Made by a program: the position numbers and the translations under genes. This document shows, in pieces, positions 46,160-56,600 of a stretch of 64,000 bases of DNA. The notes under the pieces were generated by a model. That model was not told the DNA's origin. It was given only the letters and a program-made list of their open reading frames with translations, and ran no database searches. This DNA is from Pichia kudriavzevii (taxonomy: Eukaryota; Ascomycota; Pichiomycetes; Pichiales; Pichiaceae). The stretch covers positions 813,501 to 877,500 of the forward strand of contig NC_042506.1 of NCBI RefSeq assembly GCF_003054445.1, read 5' to 3'. Position 1 is the stretch's first letter. Every line of letters starts with the position of its first letter.

Positions 46160-47938
46160 TTACTTCCTGGTAACACGCTCCCATAATTTCCTATACTTGT
46201 CGTCACTTTCTTTGATTTGTTCTTCTGTAGATTTTGGCATAGCTTCATTTCTTAAATCAGCCAAACGAACCCTCTCAAAATGGGATATCTTTTCATCGAT
46301 TCCTTCACTTCCCTCAACCAATACACCCTTGGGTAAGCTTAAACCACCCGAATAGGCCCTAAGCTGCTCGACTTTTTCAGACTCTTGCCTTAGGAGATGA
46401 AACATTCTCGATAATCTGCCAATAGCTAAAATCTTCTTACGCAATGCGGCATTAGCCAATGTCTTGGCATCAGTTGTTTGTTCGTTTCCAACGAGAGCCT
46501 CAGAGGATGTTGAAACTGCGCTACTGCCGTGAGTTGCGTTAGTAGCATCTGCAACGGTAGCAGGACTTTGTTTTTCCTTAGGAATCTGAGACATCTTCCC
46601 CCTAAGCTTGCACTCTTGTTGAATTTTAAGTAGAGACTGTGTTAGTTCTTTGGATAATGGGGTTTCCATCTCCAGTTCCTCTTCAGTACAGATGTTTAAC
46701 ACACTGTATAGGATTTCACAGACCCGCTCTGCTACAAACGGTACCGACCACGTAAAGACGTTCATAAAGTTTGGCAAATGGTATGGCTCATTCTGTGCGC
46801 TAAATTGCCTGATGTTCATTGTGGTTACATCATATTTCAAAACCGCTGCTTTGTTGCCATATGTACCACAATAATTAGGAGCAGAAAATAGAGTGATGAC
46901 AGATGGGAATTGTTGTGTTGGCGTCTTCTTGTACATTCTATACCCCTTATCTTGTGCCTGATGTGCACGGATGACACATAACAAGTTGTTTCTCTCAAGA
47001 AACGAGCAGACAGCATTGTAAGAGTACATGTAAGAACATCCACGTTCGTAATTCTCTTCAAAGTTCCTCACCTTCTTAGAGCCGTATTCCTCATCGTCGA
47101 ACGAATTGGAAGGATCAGACCACATGAGATCACAAAATGCACCATGAGAGGGGAAATCCATTTGGAATCTATTTATTTCTTCAATATCTGAGATATATTT
47201 TATATCTTTGGAAATACCACCATGAACACAAAAGAATTGTTTGTTCATTATGGCTGCAATTGGCAATGTGCAGAAGGATTTCAGCGAAGCTTGGTAGACA
47301 TCGATAGAGTACTTGACCAGGCACTCACTTTTAAACGTAAAATGTTGGGTCATTTGCTTGGACTCGTGATTGCCCCTAAGCATTGTGAATGTTTTTGGGT
47401 GATTGATTTTCATAGCATATAATAGGATTAGAACTTCCAATGAGTATGAACCTCTATCAACATAATCACCCAGAAATAAAAACGAAGTTGTGTCTGGATC
47501 TCCACAAATGTCGAACAGCTTGCACAAATCATAGAGTTGTCCGTGTATATCACCGCATACAGTCACAGGAGATGGTACATATAGCAAATTTGGTTCCTTC
47601 TCAAATATTTTCGTAGCCATGTGGATAATTCTCAGTGTTTGGTTTTGGGTTAGTTTCCCCTCCCTTTTAAAATGTTCTCTCAGGAACTTATAATCTGGCA
47701 AACCAGTAGGCTTTGGAAACAATTCTTCATCAGTGGGTATCTTATCAGTTGGTGGTGTGACCGACTTCACAATCCTTTCCCTTGTGTTAAATTTTTCACC
47801 ATTATCGTCGATGTAAATGGTAGGATCCTGACTGTTGGTAACATCTCGATCCTTCATTTTCCGTAGTGCATTTTCAATCTTCACGGTGTTCTCATGGGCA
47901 TTCAGCTTCTCCTTAGCTGTAAGGTCTCTAGAGGTCAT
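46160..47938 (-). CDS. CNA1: Calcineurin A catalytic subunit, typical copy
   Basis: Catalytic subunit of calcineurin acting on Crz1 and other stress targets. From ATG 47938 (MTSRDLTAKEK) it has 592 residues. Motifs: GDIHGQ (129-134), GDYVDRG, RGNHES (188-193), CVHGGIS, RAHQAQDKGYRMY and SAPNYCGTYGNKAA. The regulatory part holds NVFTWSVPFVAERVCEILYSVLN (calcineurin B binding), a Ser/Thr/Ala linker (about 455-495), ILAIGRLSRMFHLLRQES (calmodulin binding) and FERVRLADLRNEAMP (autoinhibition). Lying next to TSR2, ECM30 and DIF1, it matches the position of S. cerevisiae CNA1 (YLR433C). Confidence 0.95.
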   Translation of the reverse strand: MTSRDLTAKEKLNAHENTVKIENALRKMKDRDVTNSQDPTIYIDDNGEKFNTRERIVKSVTPPTDKIPTDEELFPKPTGLPDYKFLREHFKREGKLTQNQTLRIIHMATKIFEKEPNLLYVPSPVTVCGDIHGQLYDLCKLFDICGDPDTTSFLFLGDYVDRGSYSLEVLILLYAMKINHPKTFTMLRGNHESKQMTQHFTFKSECLVKYSIDVYQASLKSFCTLPIAAIMNKQFFCVHGGISKDIKYISDIEEINRFQMDFPSHGAFCDLMWSDPSNSFDDEEYGSKKVRNFEENYERGCSYMYSYNAVCSFLERNNLLCVIRAHQAQDKGYRMYKKTPTQQFPSVITLFSAPNYCGTYGNKAAVLKYDVTTMNIRQFSAQNEPYHLPNFMNVFTWSVPFVAERVCEILYSVLNICTEEELEMETPLSKELTQSLLKIQQECKLRGKMSQIPKEKQSPATVADATNATHGSSAVSTSSEALVGNEQTTDAKTLANAALRKKILAIGRLSRMFHLLRQESEKVEQLRAYSGGLSLPKGVLVEGSEGIDEKISHFERVRLADLRNEAMPKSTEEQIKESDDKYRKLWERVTRK

Positions 47939-48309
47939 CTTATGGGTTATACACTTCTTCAAAGCCTTGTATTATTTAAATTTCGAACTAAACCTACGCG
48001 TCAGTCTTAAGGTCAATGGTTTGGTAGTATCTATTTTAGAAAGAGTCTTGGAGTGGTTTTTTCTAGGACAAAAAAAGAAACAGAGTTCGCTCTGGAAATG
48101 GAAAATACCACACACAGTTTTTGAAGTAAGAGCCGCATATGCAAAAGAACCTCAAAAAGTTTTTATTTTTTAAATTTCTCTCAAGTTTCCTAATTTTTTT
48201 TTTTTTTTTTTTTAACAAATTTCAGATCTATCTAATCGAAGTTGAACAAAACCTTTACATTACAGCTGTTGCATATTGCTAGGAAACATAGAAACAGAAT
48301 AGTATAAAC
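47939..48309. promoter_or_regulatory. Divergent promoter, CNA1/TSR2
   Basis: About 370 bases between divergent starts. A run of 20 T (48194-48213) about 100 bases upstream of TSR2 is a typical nucleosome-excluding element. Confidence 0.6.
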
Positions 48310-48930
48310 ATGCCGGAGATTTTACTGAATGACCCTGGAGCTTTGATTGCCGATGCTCCTAATAAAAACCTTCTCCCTTTTCCAACGGACAAACAAGATG
48401 CAAATTTTGAACTGGGAGTGTCAATGATAATCCATGGCTGGCACACCTTAACCACTGCAGTTGATAATCTATGGGGTGGTCCACAATCAGAAGAAAAGAG
48501 GGACTGGATATCTGGTGTTGTTGTCGACGAATTCACAAACAATTATGAAATCGATATTATTTATTTACACGAATTATTGTTGGGTATAATGGAAGATGAA
48601 TTTTTCATTACTCTAGAGGATGGATCCACCGTTGAAATTGCCACTAAGATTGTAAAATGTTATAAGGAGTGCAAAGACAGCATTTTTGAAAATATCCAGG
48701 CAATGTACACGAAATGGGCCGCTAAACAACAGAATAAACAGAAAGTAATTGTCAGTGTTGGAGAGGATCCAGTAAATCCAGATATTTCTGATGACGAAGA
48801 AGGAACTACTGATGATCATAACGGTGATGACATGGACGTTGATGACGTTGAGTTGGTTCAAAGTCAACCTAAAGCAAAACAAGAGCCTGAAATCGACGAT
48901 GATGGTTTCACGATTGTCAGAAGACGCTGA
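48310..48930 (+). CDS. TSR2: Pre-rRNA processing protein Tsr2 (Rps26 chaperone)
   Basis: Escortin that carries ribosomal protein eS26 (Rps26) from importin to the 90S/pre-40S particle. The 206 residues contain the WGG-domain: FELGVSMIIHGWHTLTTAVDNLWGGPQSEEKRDW (about 34-67), then helices LHELLLGIMEDEF and the acidic tail DISDDEEGTTDDHNGDDMDVDDVEL, ending in DDGFTIVRR as in family members. S. cerevisiae Tsr2 is 205 aa. Neighbour order fits S. cerevisiae YLR435W. Confidence 0.95.
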   Translation: MPEILLNDPGALIADAPNKNLLPFPTDKQDANFELGVSMIIHGWHTLTTAVDNLWGGPQSEEKRDWISGVVVDEFTNNYEIDIIYLHELLLGIMEDEFFITLEDGSTVEIATKIVKCYKECKDSIFENIQAMYTKWAAKQQNKQKVIVSVGEDPVNPDISDDEEGTTDDHNGDDMDVDDVELVQSQPKAKQEPEIDDDGFTIVRRR

Positions 48931-49029
48931 TTCTACAGGTTTTAAAATGTCTATACAACGAGTATACGTATATATGTAATATAGAGATATCCTAACTAAA
49001 TATCCCCCCATACTATCCGACCGGAGCTA

Positions 49030-52000
49030 CTAACTAATGCTTGGTCGTCCAGATAGTGACTCATGGTTAAAATGTGATTTCAATGAGTGGTCACTTCCAC
49101 GCCTGTCCACCAGACCCCTTCCACCTTGTCTCTTCCAAAATTCTTCTGTGAAAACAGAGCTGCCATTCCTCTGGTTCAGATGAGATGTGGTAGTACTATT
49201 TCTCTTCCAGGAAGAGTCACCTAAAACAGGTGAGAAAATAGCACCCAAGCCGGTAGAATAAAATATTTCACTCTTGTTGTTTAGCATAGTATAGTGATCC
49301 CTAAGTAGTTCAGGATTCACTTTAAACAATTGAATATGCGTACCTATCCAAACAGGATTCTCAAGAATATTGTCTCCATACGAGGTACTATTGTGTTGCT
49401 CGAGATTTTTATCATCAGAGTTGGATTCTAAAGACAGGGGAGAAGATTTGGGTAAAGAATTCTTATTACCAAACTTCCAACTTCCAAAGCCCCATGATGA
49501 ACTGGCCCTTTTAATGACCGACAAGCCCGAGCTAATTTCTGCCAATAGTCCCTTCTCCTCATAGCAATTATAGTTAGCAAATATATCTCCCCAAATAACT
49601 GAAAGATACCAACCAAGAATATGATGGTTCCATTTAAGTTTTAATGGGGAGTAACTCATTTTGCTGCTATCATATATCTTAGATTTGGGTATATTATTCA
49701 TTAGCCCTTCAAGATCCAACCTCATGAGTTTCTGGATCACATACGAAGCATTTCCCAGTTGGTTACCAGATAAATTACTAGTTTCTACTACAACAAGGCT
49801 ATTCACCATTTTAGCAGATTCTCGTAACATACTTAAGGCTTCCTTCCCTGGCCACTTTTGACTGTATTTGGCATAATAACGCCTTTTGCCCTTAGATATA
49901 GATGTCATTCCTATGGGAAAGCCGGCTGAAAATCCCTCTCTATCTAGGTCTATTATCAATGAATCGCTTTGTTTCCGATTATGATCATTATTATCATCAG
50001 CACTCTTTTGAAGAGGTAAACTTCCATTGCTTTTGCAGAGGGGATCGATCGAATTCTCAAAAGCCCCATTACCTATTTTTGGAGACGCATTAGATATTGA
50101 AATTTGCGAAGTCTGTCTTGTTAGAGCAGGCATACTTCGTACAGAGGGTATACTGTCCAAAGTTGTTTGTGTGTTCTGTCTGCTTATAGGCGGAAAGTCT
50201 AAAGAATCTTTAGATTTCAAAGCGTCATATTTCTCAAGTTCTGTGGTATAATCAATATAATCCTCATTATCTTCATCATCATGAACCTGTTGATATAGTA
50301 ATTTGCGAAATTGCATTTGTCTATTTTGTATTGCCATGTCGAACTCTTTCTTCTCATCAATCAATATCTGCCTGAACCGATCTTCTGATAGTCTAGTGAG
50401 ATTGTTGGACAGCCTATTGAGCAGATTCGCATTTTTCGAGAACGTGTATAAAAGAATTACCGACTCAGTTGGATCTCGTGAAATCGCATGACAACATGCT
50501 CTAAGTAGTAGTGATAAATTCTCAGACTGGTTTTCATACTCTTTAGCCAAATTATCAAAGCTTGACATTTTTGCAATCAGTTGCATCACCAATGCTGATG
50601 CTGCATATGATACCTGGGTTGGGGGACATTTGGATAAATCTTTAACTGAAAATCTTCTATTCTGCGTTATCTCGAGATCTCCCTTTCTGCTATGTTCGAG
50701 CACCAATACATGTATACAAATTAGGTTGTACAACACTTGGCATAACTGCAAGCTATATTCAAAATCTTGCTTAGAGATAAGTAAATTGCAAATCTGCAGG
50801 ATGAGATAATCTCTATATGAAGTGGGAAATGTGGGAGTCCTTGAAATATTAGGTAATGATTCATAAATATCGGGATCAAATGCTATGAGCAGCTTGTTAG
50901 CCATCCTAAACTCAGATGACAAATATAAAAGGTTGTAAACACATAATTTGAGATAGCGTTTGTATTTACCGTCATCTTTAAATTTTGTAATATAATACAT
51001 TAACGCAATAAAATATTGTGCACCAGCAATTTCAGCAAAGTATACCCTAAATTTGGAGTTGCATTGATAGAACTCCAAGATGACAATCATTATTTCCTTA
51101 CTGAATAAGTGAACTTCCCCACTACCTAATAGCTTTGAAGTCTTCATTAAAGAGGTAAATGTATTATTTTCATCATCTAATACAGGTCCTAACAGAGACC
51201 CAGTTAATGATCTAATTATAAAATTCATGTCTTTAGAAGTGTTGACTTTGTTGAGAAACATTCTCGTCCTATTTCGAGCAGTTTCATCTCTTGAAAGTAT
51301 GCCGCTTCCAAACAAAAAATCAATATCATTCTTAGGCAACGAGTATGCTATCATCAACGTGAAAAGTTGTATTGCATTCGTCACCATTAGAATTCTTATT
51401 TTCTTGTGATTTTCATCAGGTACTTCTAGCCCATTGTTGTTTTTATGTTCTGGATCACTAAATTCATTAACTCTTGCCTTATCTCCGTTGGATTGTAAAG
51501 ACCTTAGCAAAGTGTTAAGTAGGGAGAGACACAAAATGTAATATTTCCTACCATTTGTTGCAGAGACAAAATATGTTAGAAATCTGGATCCAACTTTGAC
51601 AACACTTGAAGGTAAACAATACATATTTCGTGAAAACAAAACCAATAGAAATCTTACTATTTCAAGCCTGTTGGAATCATATTTTAGTTTAGGATCTTGA
51701 TACAATCCCTTTGCTTCATATCCAGGTTCCCACACTGTTAGTTGGTTAAAATTGGCAAAGTTTGAGTTCTGATTTCTCTCTCTAGTATTCTCAACGGTAA
51801 ATTCTGAAGTAAACAAGAGGTCAAGACACGAGTCAATCAGTTCCGATCCCACTGGTTTTTCGTGTCGTTCGGTATCTTGGTGAGTTATCCCGACAGTGTT
51901 GTCTAAGGCAACACCAGAGTCGGGACGAGGATGCACAGAACCATCTAAACCAGATACATCAGAATATGCCGTATCTGACGAGATATTCTCATGAAATGCA

Positions 52001-52407
52001 CGATGTGATGAATAAAAGGGTGTACGGTATATTCTGTTCCAAAAGACATCGTTTTCAATAAATAAAAGACTGGGTTTTTCATATAAGAATGGAAGGATGA
52101 CTGTCAGTAAGCGTATGCAATTAAGAAGCTCGATATAAGGAAAATTTGCTGATGGAAACTTCTTCAATTTTGTTAAGTAGATCAACCTATTGGTTATTGA
52201 ATGTATCAGTTTTGTGAAGGCAGATCTGTGATTATCTCTGATGTATCTAATATCACAAGGTAAGAATACAGCCACAATATCATCAACAGATGTTGGAAGA
52301 GTCCAAAACTTCTGCCAATAGAGACTCACTTCATTTAAATCAGTTGCAACGTCAACAATCTTCGCAAGATGTGACTTTAATTTGAGTTTTACTTCTGGTG
52401 ATCCCAT
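49030..52407 (-). CDS. ECM30: HID1-domain protein, Ecm30 family
   Basis: Fungal member of the HID1/Ftp105 family, peripheral Golgi proteins involved in sorting. It has 1125 residues starting MGSPEVKLKL; a Gly at position 2 could allow myristoylation. Recognised segments are FWTLPTSVDDIVAVF and LLNCIRLLTVILPFLYE near the N-terminus, then DSNRLEIVRFLLVLFSRNMYC and Ile/Leu-rich helices. The middle Ser/Asn/Asp-rich region (about 700-830) is disordered. The identification is strengthened by its position between TSR2 and DIF1, the S. cerevisiae order (YLR436C = ECM30). Confidence 0.82.
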   Translation of the reverse strand: MGSPEVKLKLKSHLAKIVDVATDLNEVSLYWQKFWTLPTSVDDIVAVFLPCDIRYIRDNHRSAFTKLIHSITNRLIYLTKLKKFPSANFPYIELLNCIRLLTVILPFLYEKPSLLFIENDVFWNRIYRTPFYSSHRAFHENISSDTAYSDVSGLDGSVHPRPDSGVALDNTVGITHQDTERHEKPVGSELIDSCLDLLFTSEFTVENTRERNQNSNFANFNQLTVWEPGYEAKGLYQDPKLKYDSNRLEIVRFLLVLFSRNMYCLPSSVVKVGSRFLTYFVSATNGRKYYILCLSLLNTLLRSLQSNGDKARVNEFSDPEHKNNNGLEVPDENHKKIRILMVTNAIQLFTLMIAYSLPKNDIDFLFGSGILSRDETARNRTRMFLNKVNTSKDMNFIIRSLTGSLLGPVLDDENNTFTSLMKTSKLLGSGEVHLFSKEIMIVILEFYQCNSKFRVYFAEIAGAQYFIALMYYITKFKDDGKYKRYLKLCVYNLLYLSSEFRMANKLLIAFDPDIYESLPNISRTPTFPTSYRDYLILQICNLLISKQDFEYSLQLCQVLYNLICIHVLVLEHSRKGDLEITQNRRFSVKDLSKCPPTQVSYAASALVMQLIAKMSSFDNLAKEYENQSENLSLLLRACCHAISRDPTESVILLYTFSKNANLLNRLSNNLTRLSEDRFRQILIDEKKEFDMAIQNRQMQFRKLLYQQVHDDEDNEDYIDYTTELEKYDALKSKDSLDFPPISRQNTQTTLDSIPSVRSMPALTRQTSQISISNASPKIGNGAFENSIDPLCKSNGSLPLQKSADDNNDHNRKQSDSLIIDLDREGFSAGFPIGMTSISKGKRRYYAKYSQKWPGKEALSMLRESAKMVNSLVVVETSNLSGNQLGNASYVIQKLMRLDLEGLMNNIPKSKIYDSSKMSYSPLKLKWNHHILGWYLSVIWGDIFANYNCYEEKGLLAEISSGLSVIKRASSSWGFGSWKFGNKNSLPKSSPLSLESNSDDKNLEQHNSTSYGDNILENPVWIGTHIQLFKVNPELLRDHYTMLNNKSEIFYSTGLGAIFSPVLGDSSWKRNSTTTSHLNQRNGSSVFTEEFWKRQGGRGLVDRRGSDHSLKSHFNHESLSGRPSIS

Positions 52408-52969
52408 CTTTATTGATTTGTAGGGTGTTTAGACAAACAAGGATTGGATATATTTCCTAAACTTTGAATGTTGTTGCCTCTCCGACAAACTCTCGCCTTT
52501 TTTTTTCTCAACTGCTTTACCAAAGAGAAGATGCTTTGAAGTTCTTTCTATGGAGACAAACAGAAACTCTCTCTCACTTTGATGGTGTTTATTCTTTTCC
52601 CCATCAAAATGGTAATGCGAAATACACTCGCTTTCCATTTTGGAGCAGTGCAGCGATATTTTCCATGCACATTGGGGTCTCTCATTAACTGATGTTAATT
52701 GGAGGTAACTATTTAGTGCGGGATTGTATTTTTATTCCTTGATCCAAAAGTCAACCTAGATTAAGATTTAAATGTTAAGAAATGATATAAAGCTATAAGA
52801 GCCCAAAGCCAAAATATTGTGAATGAAAATGCAAACCAAAAAGAAGTGAAAGAAAAGAAAAGAAAAGAAGAACTATAAACTAAACAAAAAAGAAACCAAG
52901 TGATTTAGTCGACTTAACATAGTCACACATGAGTGATTATGTTCTCCATAAAAAGTGATGATGTGCTGT
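52408..52969. other. Spacer between ECM30 5' end and DIF1 3' end
   Basis: About 560 bases with a GAAAA pentanucleotide repeat (52850-52870) and no supportable gene. Confidence 0.5.
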
Positions 52970-53449
52970 TTAGAATTCATCGTTGAAGCTTAATGGCCCG
53001 TATCTTTGGACGTAATCTCCGACATCCAACTCCTTGCCTTCAACATTGGCAAACCCCCTCTTCAGACAACTTGGTTCGTTATGTGGTGTAACATTGTAGT
53101 ATTTGTTGATGTTGTGCATATTATCTGTAATTGAGCTGTTAATTTCTTGCTCCCAACCTGCTAAAGAAGATGCGGTTGATCCATTGTAGTCCAACGCTGG
53201 AGGGGTGCTCCCATCAAGGTGTGAAGGAAGGGGGATTCTTCTGGTGTTGTTAATACTTTGCTGCTGTTCATAGTCGTTCATATAAGATGGCAGGCCGCAG
53301 GTACTAGAGTCCGGAACTTTGTAACCCATTGAAACACTCTGTCTGATTCTCATTCCAATGGTTTGAAGTCTTTCTGTGGTTTCGTCAGAAACAGAACTAT
53401 CGCTCCCAGAGAACATGCTTCCCCTGTTTTGTCTTTTAATTTCTTGCAT
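52970..53449 (-). CDS. DIF1: Ribonucleotide-reductase regulator Dif1/Spd1-like (Hug-domain protein)
   Basis: Small intrinsically disordered protein that imports or holds the R2 subunit of ribonucleotide reductase in the nucleus until DNA damage. The Hug motif GMRIRQSVSMGY (residues 32-43) matches S. cerevisiae Dif1 'GMRIRQRVDQGY'. Downstream are SSLAGWEQEI (like Dif1 'SSLEKWD') and a C-terminal KRGFANVEGKELDVGDYVQR segment that is probably the R2-binding part. It is 159 residues against about 133 in S. cerevisiae. Position next to ECM30 equals YLR437C. Confidence 0.85.
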   Translation of the reverse strand: MQEIKRQNRGSMFSGSDSSVSDETTERLQTIGMRIRQSVSMGYKVPDSSTCGLPSYMNDYEQQQSINNTRRIPLPSHLDGSTPPALDYNGSTASSLAGWEQEINSSITDNMHNINKYYNVTPHNEPSCLKRGFANVEGKELDVGDYVQRYGPLSFNDEF

Positions 53450-53676
53450 ATTTGGATATTATAGTGTATTCGATAGTAAGCAAATGGATGTAGTGATCAC
53501 AACAGAAGAAGAAGGAGTGGCCACTATCGGGGTAAGCTTTACTTACACACAAAAAAGAATCAAGAAGTGTAGCGAATTTCGGAAATTTACATTCCACCTA
53601 AGTTTACGGTTTGTAAAAAATTACAACTTATTCTGTCCATTGGTTTCCTTTATTTAGCTCTATACGAATGAGAGTA

Positions 53677-56600
53677 TTAATTGTAATTGAGGAGATTCTT
53701 CTTGCTGGATTTGTTCATGGATTGACTCTGTCTGCTTATAGATTCGTCCATGTAGCTCACAGTACTTTCATCATCTCTGGCGGAAAACCTAGAATTTCCG
53801 GTCAGATGTGCGGCTGTTCTTTGAATAGCAAATACCGAACCGTGTCTTGACGCATGGTGGGATCCATGATGAGAGTGGTGAGATCCATGGTGAGAACTAT
53901 GGTGGCTGGGAACCGAGGAATACCTCCTAGAGTTAGATCCGTGTATTGAGGAACTAGAGTTCATGAATGCAAACTTATTGAAACTAGAGTTGGAGTTGGA
54001 ATTAAACGCTGATGAACTTTGGTTGTTCCTTTGTTTAGAATAGATGTTCGTGCTAGTCAAGGAACTCATAAGTTCGTTATAGTCTAATGTAGAGCTGACG
54101 TCTAACTGTAATTCTTCAATCTCCTCCTTGAAATTTTTAGAGAATAGCTCAACAAGTGAATCATGTTGTAACTTTAGTGAGCCAGGGATAATCAAACCAT
54201 GGAATTTCAATAATCTGTTCATCGCCTTGATCAACTCATCGTAACACTCCTTCAATTTGTCACAATCGTCTGCATATTCTTCCTCACTTTCTCCAATATC
54301 AACTTTCGAGTCTTTTGAGAGAAATATTTTGAACTGGCTTGCACCACCATTAACAGGGGAATCAACTGTACCGGCTAAAATCCTACTCACACTGTTGAAC
54401 ATTGAACTTGAAGCAATTGAGCTCAACTTAATGTTATCCTTCAAATTTTGGCAGATGAGATACTCCAAGTTTACTAATTCGTCAGTCTTTAACATCAACG
54501 ATTTAATTGCATTTTTAATAGGAGGAATTTTGACAACTGTTGTGAATTTGATTTCGGATCTGTTCATCAATGTAGGGAAAGTCATATAGGTTTGATATGT
54601 AATTTCCTCAGTCCATAAATTATGAATTCCTGTAGCACCAGGAAGCCTTCTAGTATTCATGAAAGTATTCAAGTTCTTGTTATCAATGTATTGTTTGGCC
54701 ATAAACGACAACTTACCATTATAGCTCTCTTTCTTTGGACTGACAGTTTTGATGAATAAGAACTTACCAAATGGAATATCAACTAAGAGTTTATTAGCTT
54801 CATCTTCATTACTTATAATTCGAGAACCTGGGTATAGCCTATTCAATCTAGAATGAACGCTGGTTATATGTTCGTAGGGTAAACCTTCATAAATAAATTC
54901 TTTACTACGGATCGATTCCGGAAATCCAGATCCAATAAAAGAAATCTTGAAAAATGTAGATTCTAATCTATCAACGTTTTCTAACTGTCCGTAGAGTTTA
55001 CCCAGCTCAGTGTGACAGAAGGATAACCCTGATAAATCAAAATTGAATTTAGTATATGCTTCTAACATCTCATTGTAGATATCGACAGCCTGTTCCAACT
55101 TGTTGCCTTTGACAAAATTGCTTGCAATAATCTTGAATAAATCCACCTTTCTTTTGAATGCCGTTTGGCTAGGTAATTTTGGTCTGTGACATTCTGGAAG
55201 ATAAACATCAACATCCCATTCCCATGTATTGGCTAATAATTCTAAACTCAACGCTGCCTGAACATAATTTTTCTTTTCTAAGTAGTTTCCATACATATCA
55301 CAAATAAAACCTTGGAATAGTTCAGGTCTATCCACATTCATCAAGAAACTGGAGATGCTTAGTCTATGGAATGCACGGTCATCATCAAATTCTTCGCCGT
55401 TTGGAACTTGATCTAACTGAACCAAAGAGGCAAGATAACGTGCAATTATTTTGGCAAACCTCACAACTTCAGAATAATCTTCATCTTCTTTGTCCATTTT
55501 TGTAGTGACTGTTTGAATACTGGTAACTAAATTTTCAATCTCCAACGATTTTGGTGAATAAGTCAAATCATTTTCAAATATACCATACAAGGATATGACC
55601 GCGTGTTTCTCAAATTCAAACAATGTGTCCTTCTCTATGAGTTCGTTAGCAATGATGGTCCAGTAAATCATTATGCCTACGCTTAAACACTCAGAATTTC
55701 TTTGTAAAATAAACAACATGAGTCTCTTTAATAATTCATAATCATTGAATGAAAGAACTGGTCCTTGATAGCCACCACACACTTCAATTCTGAATCGAGC
55801 TTTGTTGGCTTCGGACAGTGGCAAACCTAATGAATTCCATGCTGTACCTATCATTGGTGCAATTTTAGTTCTCAAATCCGTGGTTAGCTCTAGACACCCT
55901 TTTCTTGCAGTAGGTTCAAGATGCTCAAGGGCTACAGGCTTAGATGTGGAAGCCTTCAACATCAACCTGATGTAAAGGTTCCACAGAGATATGTTCTCAC
56001 CATTTGGGGTGGGTAGGAAAGGTGTCACTAAGTCGATTAGAAGATACGAACCTTGCAAAGCAATAGACCGTAGTGATAACCAAGAGCTAGGATAAAAATT
56101 AGAAGATATCATCCTCTCTGTCATACGAAGGATTGAATTTAATGATTCGAAGCTGGTAATGTCAGGAACACCGAATTTGCATAATAGGTCAGAGTAAATG
56201 CCAAAATTAGGGTTATCTGTTTTGTAAAAGGTATCACGATAGTAGTCAAAAACTTTAGCGGTGTAAATAACAATAATTTCGAATTCAACTAGCAATTCCA
56301 CCAAAGTGACATCAGTAACAATTGAATCCATAGTATGTTCAGTAAATGGAAAAGAGCTTTGGAACAAATAAGTGAATGTTCTCTTCTTTTTGAAAAAACC
56401 GTTCGAGGAACAATATTTTCTATACTTATCAAAACTTTCAGATAAGAAGGGTAACAATCTGATCAAAAGTATGTATAAGTGTTCGGAAGTATCAAGGTAA
56501 ACTTTATCCTGACCAAAGGTGGCATTTACAAGTGATAAGTAAATGCCGAGTGCCAATCTAGAACATTCCATATCAATAGAATCATCACGGAATATACTCA

